Of a stretch of DNA of 64,000 bases, positions 19,764 through 30,349 are shown piece by piece. The notes under the pieces are model-generated. The model saw only the letters and a program-made list of their open reading frames with translations, was not told the DNA's origin and searched no databases. The number at the start of each line of letters is the position of its first letter. Position 1 is the stretch's first letter. Source of the DNA: Alphaproteobacteria bacterium (lineage in GTDB: Bacteria > Pseudomonadota > Alphaproteobacteria > Rhodobacterales > Rhodobacteraceae); the NCBI GenBank assembly GCA_030433335.1, contig JAUILL010000010.1:52954-116953 (forward strand), in the 5' to 3' direction. A program made the position numbers and the translations under genes.

Positions 19764-21269
19764 TTATTCGGCAGCGATTGCGGCGGGTTTTTCCCACGGC
19801 GCGTCGTACATGTTCCAGACGGGGCTGTTGATCGCCAGATCCATGTCACGGGCAAAGATCGCAAAGCCGTCATAGCCGTGGTACGGACCCGAGTAGTCCC
19901 AGCTGTGCATCTGACGGAAGGGGATACCCATCTTCTGGACCGGGTACTTTTCCTTGATGCCAGAGCCGACCAGATCGGGGCGGATCTTTTCGATGAACTT
20001 CTCCAACTCGTAGCCGGTGACGTCATCATAGATAAGCGTGCCTTCTTTGACGTAGTGGCCGGTCCGCTTGTAGTCGTCGTTGTGCGCGAACTCGTAGCCT
20101 GTGCCAGCGATGACCATGCCCAGATCGTCATAGGCGGTGACCACGTGGCGGGGGCGCAGGCCACCCACATAGAGCATCACCGACTTGCCTTCGAGGCGGG
20201 GCATATATTTGGCTTTGACCGCGTCGACCATGGGCTGGTACTTGGCGATGACCTTCTCGGCGTTTTCCTGAATGGTCTCGTCAAAGTTCTTGGCGATGGC
20301 ACGCAGGCTGGCCGCGATCTGGGTCGGGCCAAAGAAGTTGTACTCCATCCAGCCGATGCCGTACTTCTCTTCCATGTAGCGGCAGATGTAGTTCATCGAC
20401 CGGTAGCAGTGGATCAGGTTCAGGCGGGCTTTGGGGGCACGCTCGATTTCCGCGAGGGTTGCGTCACCGGACCAGTTGCCGACCACGTTCAGACCCATTT
20501 CTTCCAGCAGGATGCGGCTGGCCCATGCGTCACCACCGATGTTGTAGTCACCGATGACGTTCACGTCATAGGGGCCTGCTTCGTAGCCAGCGCCAGCGCC
20601 TTCGCCCTTTTCAAAGACCCAGTCACGGACTGCGTCGTTGGCGATGTGGTGACCCAGCGACTGGGACACACCGCGGAAACCTTCACAGCGCACGGGCACC
20701 ATGGTTTTGCCGGTTTCCTTGTTCTTTTCCCTTGCAACGGCTTCGATATCGTCACCGATCAGACCAATCGGGCATTCCGACTGGATGGTGACGCCGTTGG
20801 CCAGGGGGAACAGCTCGTTGATTTCGTCGATCGTGCTGCCCAGCTTCTTGTCGCCGCCGAACACGATGTCCTTTTCCTGGAAATCGGTGGTGAACTGCAT
20901 GGTAACAAAGCTGTCTACGCCGGTCTTACCGATGTAGTAGTTGCGGCGCTGGGACCAGCTGTACTGACCGCAGCCCACGGGACCGTGGCTGATATGGACC
21001 ATGTCCTTGACCGGGCCCCAAACAACCCCTTTCGACCCTGCGTAGGCACAGCCACGGATCGTCATAACGCCGGGGATCGACTTGATGTTCGATTTCTGCG
21101 TGTCGCACTTGGAGGCGATACCCGTGGTGGGATCGGGCTCTTCATCAGTTGCCTTCGACACGGTCAGGTGCTTGGCGCGACGTTTCTTGGCTTTCGCAGG
21201 GTAGGCCTCGAGAACTTCCTCAATGAGGCTCTCGTACTCGTCAGGCCCGCTGGTGTGATCTTTGGCCAT
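19764..21269 (-). CDS. nifD: Nitrogenase MoFe protein alpha subunit
   Basis: [43 protein letters not shown]...; [23 protein letters not shown]. Confidence 0.98.
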   Translation of the reverse strand: MAKDHTSGPDEYESLIEEVLEAYPAKAKKRRAKHLTVSKATDEEPDPTTGIASKCDTQKSNIKSIPGVMTIRGCAYAGSKGVVWGPVKDMVHISHGPVGCGQYSWSQRRNYYIGKTGVDSFVTMQFTTDFQEKDIVFGGDKKLGSTIDEINELFPLANGVTIQSECPIGLIGDDIEAVAREKNKETGKTMVPVRCEGFRGVSQSLGHHIANDAVRDWVFEKGEGAGAGYEAGPYDVNVIGDYNIGGDAWASRILLEEMGLNVVGNWSGDATLAEIERAPKARLNLIHCYRSMNYICRYMEEKYGIGWMEYNFFGPTQIAASLRAIAKNFDETIQENAEKVIAKYQPMVDAVKAKYMPRLEGKSVMLYVGGLRPRHVVTAYDDLGMVIAGTGYEFAHNDDYKRTGHYVKEGTLIYDDVTGYELEKFIEKIRPDLVGSGIKEKYPVQKMGIPFRQMHSWDYSGPYHGYDGFAIFARDMDLAINSPVWNMYDAPWEKPAAIAAE

Positions 21270-21347
21270 CCTTTTGGCTCCTCTCACAGAATGTCGGGGT
21301 TGGGCGGGCGCATCGTTGCGCCCACCAGCGGTTCAAAAGCGGGGTGC

Positions 21348-22289
<942 letters not shown>

Positions 22290-22302
22290 TCAGCCCCTAT
22301 TC

Positions 22303-22319
22303 AGCAGAGAAAGGGCCAA
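22303..22319 (-). promoter_or_regulatory. sigma54 -24/-12 promoter of nifHDK
   Basis: Reverse complement TTGGCCCTTTCTCTGCT; GG-N10-GC. Confidence 0.85.
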
Positions 22320-22443
22320 GCCTTTGGGCCCGCACGTTTCATTTGATTTCAATGGGTTGCGCGATTGTCCGCTTTGGTCGAAATGCGACAAAACCTGTGT
22401 CGGGTGGTTTTAGGCGGTCTTTGTCCGGCGCAGCGCCGCGCAT

Positions 22444-22474
22444 AAAAAAGGCCCCGCCGAGGGTAGGCAGGGCC
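22444..22474 (-). terminator. Rho-independent terminator after rnfF (apbE-like)
   Basis: Minus strand GGCCCTGCC-TACCCTC-GGCGGGGCC-TTTTTT. Confidence 0.85.
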
Positions 22475-22499
22475 AGTCGGGACCAACTTTGAGATGGAG

Positions 22500-23594
22500 T
22501 CAGTCGTTGAGGCAGTCGAGCACGCGCCCCTCGGGCAGGGGCACGATGTCCAAAAGCGTCGGAAATTCATCGCCCACAGGCTCCAGCCGCGCTGCCATCG
22601 CGGGACTGGCCAGCATGCGGGCGTCGTCTGTGATCATCAGGACCGCGTCGACACCCATATCAGCGGCCACCTGCGGCCATAGATCGGGGCCTGCCACACT
22701 CAGCGCCGTGGCAGCCGCATCGGCGAGCGCCCCGTCACGCCCCAGAACAGAGACCGAGACAATCTCTTGCACCGGCCACCCGCTGCGGGGATCAATGATA
22801 TGGGCAAAGCGCTGCCCATCCTGTTCGAAATATCGCTCATAATTGCCAGAGGTATAAAGCACCTCCCCTGCCCCGAGCTGGATTGACGCCACAGCGCCCC
22901 AGACAAAGGGGTCGCGGATCGCCACCCGCCAAGGGCGGTCACTATGGGTGCCGATGACATTCACATCCCCGCCCGCATTCAGGACTGCATTCTCGATCCC
23001 CCGGGCCTGCAGCATCTCTGCCGCCAGATCGAGCGCCGCGCCTTTGGCGTAGCCTCCTAGATCGAGCTGGACCGCTGTGTTCTGCGACCATGCTTTGAGA
23101 TCCTCGAACCTCAGATCCGAAATGGATGGATGCTTTCCGACAATTTGTGCGATCTGCGCCGGATCAGGGGCCGCGCCGGTTGGCGGCGTATCCGCATGAA
23201 ACCCCCACAAGCCGATCAGCCCGCCAATTGCAGGTTCGAACAGCCCGCCGCTGAGGCAGGCCAGATGCTGACCCTTTTGCAAAACCTCGGACAGGTCTTC
23301 GGGGATCTCGGCCGCCTGCCCCTCGGCAATTGCTGTATTCAGCCCGACCAATGCGCCCCCATCCCACGCGTGCCAATCTCGGTGCACGGTTTGGAAAAAA
23401 TGTCCAGTCTCGGCCATCGCAGCCTGCGTCACCGCCTTGGAGGCGCCTTCGATGGTGATCTCGACCAGCGTGCCGAAAACATAAAGAGTCGTGCGCTCTG
23501 AAGACGGCGTTTCGGCTGCCCGTAGAACGCCAAAGCAGGCTGCGGCCAAAGCCGAGCCTGCCAGAAGCGCCCGCCATGACAGGGAACGGGTCAC
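22500..23594 (-). CDS. rnfF: ApbE-family FAD:protein FMN transferase (RnfF-type)
   Basis: VFGTLVEITIEGAS, LDLGGYAKGAALDLAAEMLQARGIENAVLNAGGDVNVIGTH; GTG start giving VTRSLSWRALLAGSALAAACFG signal; linked to rnf. Confidence 0.88.
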   Translation of the reverse strand: MTRSLSWRALLAGSALAAACFGVLRAAETPSSERTTLYVFGTLVEITIEGASKAVTQAAMAETGHFFQTVHRDWHAWDGGALVGLNTAIAEGQAAEIPEDLSEVLQKGQHLACLSGGLFEPAIGGLIGLWGFHADTPPTGAAPDPAQIAQIVGKHPSISDLRFEDLKAWSQNTAVQLDLGGYAKGAALDLAAEMLQARGIENAVLNAGGDVNVIGTHSDRPWRVAIRDPFVWGAVASIQLGAGEVLYTSGNYERYFEQDGQRFAHIIDPRSGWPVQEIVSVSVLGRDGALADAAATALSVAGPDLWPQVAADMGVDAVLMITDDARMLASPAMAARLEPVGDEFPTLLDIVPLPEGRVLDCLND

Positions 23595-24070
23595 GGCGTG
23601 GCGCCTGTGGGACGTTCGACCGCGATGATCTGAAGGTCTTGGACACCGTTTGAACGCTTTTCTGCGAGGTAAAGCGGGATGAGCGCCAACCCGAGCACCG
23701 GCAGAACGAGGCCAACCATCAGGAATTCCGGAGCTCCGATCTGGTCGAGAATGCCGATCACGCCAGCACTGGCCAGCGGCGGCAAAAAGTAGGCGAGCAA
23801 AGCCAGCCCTGCGAACCGACCCGCAGGCATTGCGACGGTGACTTCGTCGCCCACGCGCAGCGCACCTTGGTCGGGAAGGGTCACGCGCAAGGGCGCCGCA
23901 TTGTTGCCAAGCGCGGCAGTCCCGCACCCTGCTTTGACGGCGCAAGACGCACAGCCGGACAAGCGCGGCGCGACCAATTCCGCGCCCGCCCCAGAGACGC
24001 GGTCAACCCGCATGGTCTGGGTCAGAAACCGCGCTCCAAGATCAGAGGTACAAGCAGATACCGCGCCCAT
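23591..24070 (-). CDS. RseC/MucC-like SoxR-reducing-system protein
   Basis: N-terminal CASCAVKAGCGTAALG cysteine cluster plus two TM segments, RseC-like architecture. Confidence 0.75.
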   Translation of the reverse strand: MGAVSACTSDLGARFLTQTMRVDRVSGAGAELVAPRLSGCASCAVKAGCGTAALGNNAAPLRVTLPDQGALRVGDEVTVAMPAGRFAGLALLAYFLPPLASAGVIGILDQIGAPEFLMVGLVLPVLGLALIPLYLAEKRSNGVQDLQIIAVERPTGATP

Positions 24071-24074
24071 CAGA

Positions 24075-24272
24075 TCACTCCGCTGGAATGATGCAGCCGT
24101 CTTCCATGCAGACGTTCAGGCATTGGGGCATATCGTGGTCAGGCTCGCACTCGGTACAGGTCGAGGCATTGATAAAGAACACGCCCTTCTTGGGGACAAT
24201 CGCGCCGGTGGGGCAGACGGGTTCGCAGTCACCGCAAGAGGTGCAGAGGTCGGCGATAATTTGCATTGCCAT
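24075..24272 (-). CDS. fdxN: 2x[4Fe-4S] ferredoxin I FdxN
   Basis: CTSCGDCEPVCPTGAI and CTECEPDHDMPQCLNVC; 65 aa; nif/rnf context. Confidence 0.92.
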   Translation of the reverse strand: MAMQIIADLCTSCGDCEPVCPTGAIVPKKGVFFINASTCTECEPDHDMPQCLNVCMEDGCIIPAE

Positions 24273-24332
24273 GATAATGGTCCTTTCTGGTTCTGAAATG
24301 GCCCGCCTGCGCGGGCGGGGAGAGTTGTGAGA

Positions 24333-24731
<399 letters not shown>

Positions 24732-24739
24732 CTATCCCC

Positions 24740-24756
24740 AGCAACGAAGGGGCCAA
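24740..24756 (-). promoter_or_regulatory. sigma54 -24/-12 promoter of fdxCN-rnfF
   Basis: Reverse complement TTGGCCCCTTCGTTGCT; GG-N10-GC. Confidence 0.85.
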
Positions 24757-24826
24757 GCCCGATTTCCCCTGCTTTTCCGCACATTCGGGGGTCTGCCGCC
24801 CGTTGTGCGGCCCGTGTCCGACAATT

Positions 24827-24842
24827 TGTCCAAAAGCCGACA
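24827..24842. promoter_or_regulatory. NifA UAS between fdxC and rnfA
   Basis: Perfect TGT-CCAAAAGCCG-ACA. Confidence 0.8.
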
Positions 24843-24894
24843 GCCCACCCCGCCCCTGCCCGCATTCATAAGGACATAGGCCCCGCGTGGACGC

Positions 24895-24911
24895 TTGGCC
24901 CCTTCGTTGCT
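24895..24911 (+). promoter_or_regulatory. sigma54 -24/-12 promoter of rnf operon
   Basis: TTGGCCCCTTCGTTGCT; GG-N10-GC. Confidence 0.85.
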
Positions 24912-24960
24912 GACAGGTTTGGCAGGGGCGATCCCCCGCGACAGATCAGGAGCCCGCACC

Positions 24961-25542
24961 ATGGAAACCATCTTTGTCACCTTGCTCGGCACCGCGCTGG
25001 TCAACAATGTGGTGCTGGTCAAATTTCTGGGGCTCTGCCCATTCATGGGGGTGTCGAAACGGATCGACGCGGCCATCGGCATGGGCATGGCGACCACCTT
25101 TGTGCTGACGCTGGCCTCGGCCGCGAGCTGGCTGGTGACCGAACTCATCCTGACCCCGCTGTCGCTGGGGTTTCTGCAAATCCTCAGCTTTATCCTCGTG
25201 ATCGCGGCCATCGTACAATTCACCGAGACGGTGATGCGCAAGGTCGCCCCCAGCCTCTATCGGGCTTTGGGGATTTACCTGCCGCTGATCACCACGAACT
25301 GCGCCGTCCTTGGTGTCGCGCTCTTGAACATCCAAGAGGGACACAACTTCGCACAGAGCCTGCTTTACGGGTTCGGCTCGGCGCTGGGGTTCAGCCTCGT
25401 GCTCGTTCTCTTTGCGGGGATGCGGGAAAAGCTGGTCCAGCTTGCCGCCCCTGCCCCGTTTGCAGGCGTCCCGATCGCTTTCATTTCTGCCGGTTTGCTG
25501 TCCATGGCGTTCATGGGCTTTGCCGGTCTTGTTCCGAACTGA
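24961..25542 (+). CDS. rnfA: Rnf electron transport complex subunit A
   Basis: [34 protein letters not shown]. Confidence 0.95.
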   Translation: METIFVTLLGTALVNNVVLVKFLGLCPFMGVSKRIDAAIGMGMATTFVLTLASAASWLVTELILTPLSLGFLQILSFILVIAAIVQFTETVMRKVAPSLYRALGIYLPLITTNCAVLGVALLNIQEGHNFAQSLLYGFGSALGFSLVLVLFAGMREKLVQLAAPAPFAGVPIAFISAGLLSMAFMGFAGLVPN

Positions 25543-25558
25543 CCACAGGAGTTGCCCG

Positions 25559-26119
25559 ATGTTCACTGCCGCTGCATCCATGTCGGCCCTCGGACTGGGG
25601 CTAGGATTGTTGCTGGGAACGGCCGCCCGCCGCTTCCACGTCGAAATCCCGCCCATCGTTGACGAAATCTCGGAGTGTCTGCCGGGCACGAACTGCGGCC
25701 AGTGCGGCTTTGCGGGCTGCACTTCGGCGGCCGAAGCGATTGCGGACGGCTCTGCGCCTGTGACGCTCTGCCCCCCCGGTGGGCGCGATGTGGCCCTGCA
25801 ACTGGCCGAGATCACAGGCACCGACGCTGACCTGTCCGGCGATACCGAGGAAGCCACGCCCCTCATTGCCTTTATCTTCGAAGATCACTGCACCGGCTGT
25901 ACCAAATGCTTCAAGCGCTGCCCCACGGACGCAATCATCGGCGCAGCCAAGCAAATCCACACGGTCGTCAGCGACGCCTGCATCGGCTGTGACGCCTGTG
26001 TCGAAGTCTGCCCGACCGAAGCAATTGTCCTGCGCGAAAAGACCAAAACCTTGCGCAGCTGGTACTGGGATCGCCCCGACAGCGCAGGCACGCCTGTCCT
26101 GCAAGGAGGCGCGCAATGA
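25559..26119 (+). CDS. rnfB: Rnf complex subunit B (Fe-S)
   Basis: LPGTNCGQCGFAGC, CTGCTKCFKRCPTDAI, CIGCDACVEVCPTEAI. Confidence 0.95.
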   Translation: MFTAAASMSALGLGLGLLLGTAARRFHVEIPPIVDEISECLPGTNCGQCGFAGCTSAAEAIADGSAPVTLCPPGGRDVALQLAEITGTDADLSGDTEEATPLIAFIFEDHCTGCTKCFKRCPTDAIIGAAKQIHTVVSDACIGCDACVEVCPTEAIVLREKTKTLRSWYWDRPDSAGTPVLQGGAQ

Positions 26120-27633
26120 ACCTGTCCTCGATTGCGGCCTTCCTGAATCCGGTGAACCTGTTTTCCATTCGTGGCGGCATCCACCCCGAAACGCGCAAAT
26201 TCCTGACCGCAGAGAGCGCGATCGAGGAAATGCCTCTGCCCAAACTTCTGCGCATTCCCCTGCAGCAGCACATCGGGGCCGAGGCCGCAGCGCTGGTCAA
26301 ACGGGGCGACCGCGTGCTCAAGGGTCAGTTGATCGGCAAAGCGCGGGGGCCTGTTTCGGCCAACATCCACAGCCCGACCTCTGGCACTGTAGTTGCTGTC
26401 GGTGAATTCGCGGCGCCGCATCCGTCGGGCTTGCCGGTGCCCACCGTAACCATTCGCACCGACGGGCTGGATGAATGGGGCCCGCGCCTGCCGCGCCTGC
26501 GCCCCGAAACCGCCAGCCCCGCCGAGATCGCTGCCCAAGTGGCCGAAGCAGGCATTGTCGGCATGGGCGGCGCGACCTTCCCATCGGCGATCAAGCTGAA
26601 CCTGCGGGACCGCTACCCGCTGACCACGCTGATCATCAACGCCGCCGAATGCGAGCCCTACCTGACCTGCGACGACCGCCTGATCCGCGAACACGCCGAG
26701 GAAGTCGCCGATGGCGCCGCGATCATTGCCAAAGCCCTAGGCGTCGACGAGATCATCTTTGCGATCGAGAGCAACAAGCCCCAAGCCGCCGCTGCGATTG
26801 CCCCCTTCAACCACCCGCTCGGCCTGCGTCTGCAGGTCAAGGTGGTGCCGACCCAGTACCCCATGGGCTCGGAAAAGCACTTGGTCCAGATGGTGACCGG
26901 CAAGGAAACTCCTGCCCGCGCCCTGACCGCAGAGCTTGGCGTCGTGGTCCACAACGCCGCCACCGCCCACGCTGTCCACTTGGCCGTGCGCTATGGCGAG
27001 CCTCTGATTTCCCGCCTTCTGACAGTCTCTGGTCGCGCGATCAGCCGACCCGCCAACTTGCGCGTCCGCATCGGGACGCCGGTTCTGGACATCATCAACC
27101 ACTGCGGTGGCCTGACCGAAGACCCCGAACGCCTGCTGTTAGGCGGGCCAATGATGGGCCAGCCGATCGCGACCCAGCGCGTGCCGATTGTCAAAGGCAC
27201 GAACGGCATCCTCGCCCTCAGCGCGTCCGAAGCCCGCAAAGAGGACATGATGCCCTGCATCCGCTGCGGCACCTGCGTGCAGGCCTGCCCCTGCGGTCTG
27301 ACCCCGTTCGAGATGAACGCCCGCATCCAGTCCGGTGACTTGGACGGTGCCGCCCGCGTCGGGCTGATGGACTGCGTGAACTGCGGCTGCTGCTCTTACG
27401 TCTGCCCTTCGAATATCCCGCTGGTCCAAGGCTTCGCCTTTGCCCGCGGCAAGCTGGCCGAAAAGCAAAGCCGCAAGCACCAGCAAGAGGAAACCAAGCG
27501 CCTCGCCGCCGCGCGCATCGCTCGCGAAGAGGCCATCGCCGAAAAGAAACGCGCCGCCATGGCGAAACGCAAAGCCGAAATGGCCGCGAAAAAGGCAGCC
27601 GAAGCCGCCGCAGCACAGGAGGCCGCGAAATGA
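26116..27633 (+). CDS. rnfC: Rnf complex subunit C
   Basis: GGIHPETRK..., CIRCGTCVQACPCGLTP, CVNCGCCSYVCPSNIPLVQ, Lys/Ala-rich C-terminal tail. Confidence 0.95.
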   Translation: MNLSSIAAFLNPVNLFSIRGGIHPETRKFLTAESAIEEMPLPKLLRIPLQQHIGAEAAALVKRGDRVLKGQLIGKARGPVSANIHSPTSGTVVAVGEFAAPHPSGLPVPTVTIRTDGLDEWGPRLPRLRPETASPAEIAAQVAEAGIVGMGGATFPSAIKLNLRDRYPLTTLIINAAECEPYLTCDDRLIREHAEEVADGAAIIAKALGVDEIIFAIESNKPQAAAAIAPFNHPLGLRLQVKVVPTQYPMGSEKHLVQMVTGKETPARALTAELGVVVHNAATAHAVHLAVRYGEPLISRLLTVSGRAISRPANLRVRIGTPVLDIINHCGGLTEDPERLLLGGPMMGQPIATQRVPIVKGTNGILALSASEARKEDMMPCIRCGTCVQACPCGLTPFEMNARIQSGDLDGAARVGLMDCVNCGCCSYVCPSNIPLVQGFAFARGKLAEKQSRKHQQEETKRLAAARIAREEAIAEKKRAAMAKRKAEMAAKKAAEAAAAQEAAK

Positions 27634-28700
27634 CCGCCCCGACAGTCGCCAGTGGCCCGCACACCCACGCGGTTTTCAACGTCACCCGCACGATGGTCGC
27701 AGTGATGATCTGCCTGACGCCCGCGACGGTGTTCGGCTTTGCCCAGTTCGGATTGCCCTCGGTTCTGCTGTTTGCAGTGACGGTGCTATCTGCCCTCGGG
27801 TTCGAGATCGCCTGTCTGGCCGTCACGGGGAAACCCGTGAGCAGGTTCGCAATGGATGGATCTGCATTGCTAACAGGCTGGCTGGTCGCGATGACCCTGC
27901 CCCCGTGGGCCCCGTGGTGGGTCGGCGTGACGGGATCCGGCATCGCCATTGTCATCGCCAAACACGCGTTCGGTGGGCTGGGTCAGAACCTGTTCAACCC
28001 CGCCATGGTCGCTCGAGCGATGCTGCTGGTGGCTCTGCCAGTGCCTTTGACCAGCTGGGTTGCACCGGTCGGACTGGCGGGTGGCCCGGACCTGATGGCC
28101 TCGGTCGCGATCACCTTTGGCGGCGCACCGATCTATGACGCGGTCAGCAGCGCGTCGGTCCTGAGTACCCTGAAAAGCGGGCTGGACGCAGGCACCTCGA
28201 TGGCCGACATCCTGAGCCAGACCGACAGCCTGCGCAGCCAGTTCGTCGGCGTGATGGCGGGCAGTTTGGGGGAAACCAGCGCGATGCTCCTGCTGCTCGG
28301 CGGGGTCTGCCTGATCCTCTTGGGGATCATCACCGTCGCCATCCCCGTGTCGATGATGGGCACCCTGTTCGGACTGGCAGCATTGGCCCATGTGATCGCG
28401 CCCGACCGCTTCCCGCCGCCCCTGTTCCATGTGGTCAGCGGCTCGGCCATGCTCTGCGCGTTCTTCATCGCGACCGACTACGTCACCTCGCCCGTCACGT
28501 CCAAAGGCCGCCTGATCTACGGCGCAGGGATAGGCGGCCTGATCTTTGTGATCCGCAGCTGGGGATCCTTCCCCGAAGGCGTCGCCTTTGCGGTCCTGTT
28601 GATGAACGCCGCCACCCCGCTGATCGACGAATACGTGCGGCCCCGCATCTTTGGCCGCACCCGCGCCGGCAAACCGCTGGAATTGGGAGAAAAGCCATGA
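27630..28700 (+). CDS. rnfD: Rnf complex subunit D
   Basis: Polytopic; DGSALLTGWLVAMTLPPWAPWW, GGLGQNLFNPAMVARAMLL. Confidence 0.94.
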   Translation: MTAPTVASGPHTHAVFNVTRTMVAVMICLTPATVFGFAQFGLPSVLLFAVTVLSALGFEIACLAVTGKPVSRFAMDGSALLTGWLVAMTLPPWAPWWVGVTGSGIAIVIAKHAFGGLGQNLFNPAMVARAMLLVALPVPLTSWVAPVGLAGGPDLMASVAITFGGAPIYDAVSSASVLSTLKSGLDAGTSMADILSQTDSLRSQFVGVMAGSLGETSAMLLLLGGVCLILLGIITVAIPVSMMGTLFGLAALAHVIAPDRFPPPLFHVVSGSAMLCAFFIATDYVTSPVTSKGRLIYGAGIGGLIFVIRSWGSFPEGVAFAVLLMNAATPLIDEYVRPRIFGRTRAGKPLELGEKP

Positions 28701-29344
28701 CCCATTGCGGCATCCCTGCCCCCACTGGCAAGCCCCAGAATCCGCCGATCAAACACGGGCTGATATTGGCGGCATTTGCCCTTGGGACCGCTGTGATCCT
28801 GTCTGCTTCGGCCGATCTGACGCGCCAAGCCATCGCCGACCGCGCGACAGAGGACCTTTATGCCTCGCTCGCCCAAGTGATTTCCGAAGACAGCCACGAC
28901 AACGACCTGACCGCCGATCTGATTACGGTCGAGGACAGCGTCGAAGGCAGCGTGCCCGTTTACATCGCCGCCCAAGGTCCCGAGGTCACGGGCGTTGCCT
29001 TTGTCCTGTCCGGTTTCGGCTATGGCGGGGAAATCCGCGTGCTGGCAGGGATCGACGCCAGCGGCACACTGACCGGCGTGCGCGTTCTGTCCCACGCGGA
29101 AACCCCCGGCCTTGGCGACAAAATCGAAACCGCCAAAAGCCCTTGGATCGAAGGGTTTACCGGCCACTCTCTGACCGACCCCGGTCCCGAAGGCTGGAAG
29201 ATCCAGAAAGACGGCGGCGTCTTTGACCAGTTCTCTGGCGCGACGATCACCCCGCGCGCTGTCGTGGGCACCGTCCAACGCGCCCTCGCGCTCTTTGACC
29301 GCAACCGTGACACCCTGCTTGCCCCAAAGGAGGCCCGCTCATGA
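28697..29344 (+). CDS. rnfG: Rnf complex subunit G
   Basis: FMN-binding domain, VLSHAETPGLGDKIE, DQFSGATITPRAVV. Confidence 0.94.
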   Translation: MTHCGIPAPTGKPQNPPIKHGLILAAFALGTAVILSASADLTRQAIADRATEDLYASLAQVISEDSHDNDLTADLITVEDSVEGSVPVYIAAQGPEVTGVAFVLSGFGYGGEIRVLAGIDASGTLTGVRVLSHAETPGLGDKIETAKSPWIEGFTGHSLTDPGPEGWKIQKDGGVFDQFSGATITPRAVVGTVQRALALFDRNRDTLLAPKEARS

Positions 29345-30066
29345 CCGATTACACAAAGATCATAAAAGACGGCCTCTGGCAGAATAACGTGGTTTTCGGC
29401 CAGCTACTGGCCCTCTGCCCGCTGCTGGCAGTGACCGGCACGGCGACGAACGGGCTTGGGATGGGGCTGGCAACGACCGCCGTTCTGGTGGCGTCGAACC
29501 TCGCGGTGTCCCTGCTGCGCAAGACGATCACGCCGGAAATCCGCATTCCGGTCTTTGTTTTGATCATCGCCTGCATCGTCACCGTGGTCGATATGGCCCT
29601 GAACGCGTGGCTTCACGATCTGCACAAAGTTCTGGGCCTGTTCATTCCGCTCATCGTCACCAACTGCGCCATCCTTGGGAGGGCCGAGGCGTTTGCCTCG
29701 AAAAACGGCCCCGCGGCCTCTGCGCTTGACGGGCTGATGATGGGCGTGGGCTTTACAGCTGCACTGACGCTCCTTGGGGCCCTGCGCGAAGTGTTCGGAT
29801 CTGGCACCCTGTTTGCCAATGCAGCACTGCTTCTTGGGCCGAAAATGGGCTTCCTCGAAGTGACGGTATTCCCTGACTACCAAGGGTTTTTGCTGCTGAT
29901 CCTGCCCCCCGGCGGCTTCATCGCTTTGGGTGCTTTGCTCGCCCTCAAGGCAGCCTTCGACCAGCACAAAGCTGCCCCCGCAAGCGGAAGCGCAACCCGC
30001 GAAGGCCGTATTTTCACCGCCGTCGGTGCCCTGCCCCAACCTGTCGAAACCGGAGAGAACTCATGA
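29341..30066 (+). CDS. rnfE: Rnf complex subunit E
   Basis: IIKDGLWQNNVVFGQLLALCPLLAVTGTATNGLGMGLATT. Confidence 0.94.
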   Translation: MTDYTKIIKDGLWQNNVVFGQLLALCPLLAVTGTATNGLGMGLATTAVLVASNLAVSLLRKTITPEIRIPVFVLIIACIVTVVDMALNAWLHDLHKVLGLFIPLIVTNCAILGRAEAFASKNGPAASALDGLMMGVGFTAALTLLGALREVFGSGTLFANAALLLGPKMGFLEVTVFPDYQGFLLLILPPGGFIALGALLALKAAFDQHKAAPASGSATREGRIFTAVGALPQPVETGENS

Positions 30067-30320
30067 ACGTTGGCGTCGCCTTTGCCAAAGCAGGCTCGCA
30101 GGTCTGGCTGAACATCGATGTCCCCGAAGGCTCAACCGTCGGCCAAGTGATCGAATTGTCGGGCCTGCTGGACCGCTTTCCCGAGATTGACCTGTCGGTG
30201 AACAAAGTCGGGATCTTTGGCGCCATGGCCAAGCTCGACAAACCCGTGAGCGCCGGGGATCGCGTCGAGATTTATCGCCCGATCCACCCCGAAGCCGAAC
30301 TGCTTGAAAAGAAGAAGTAA
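30063..30320 (+). CDS. rnfH: RnfH family protein
   Basis: MNVGVAFAKAGSQVWLNIDVPEGSTVGQVIE...VGIFGAMAKLDKPVSAGDRVEIYRPI. Confidence 0.9.
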   Translation: MNVGVAFAKAGSQVWLNIDVPEGSTVGQVIELSGLLDRFPEIDLSVNKVGIFGAMAKLDKPVSAGDRVEIYRPIHPEAELLEKKK

Positions 30321-30349
30321 CCCCAGTCTTCCTGTCCGGAGTATCCGCA

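Noticed and set aside
22500-23945. 481-aa version of the apbE/rnfF ORF
   Set aside because: The N-terminal 117 codons overlap the RseC-like gene in another frame; the GTG start at 23594 gives a proper signal peptide.
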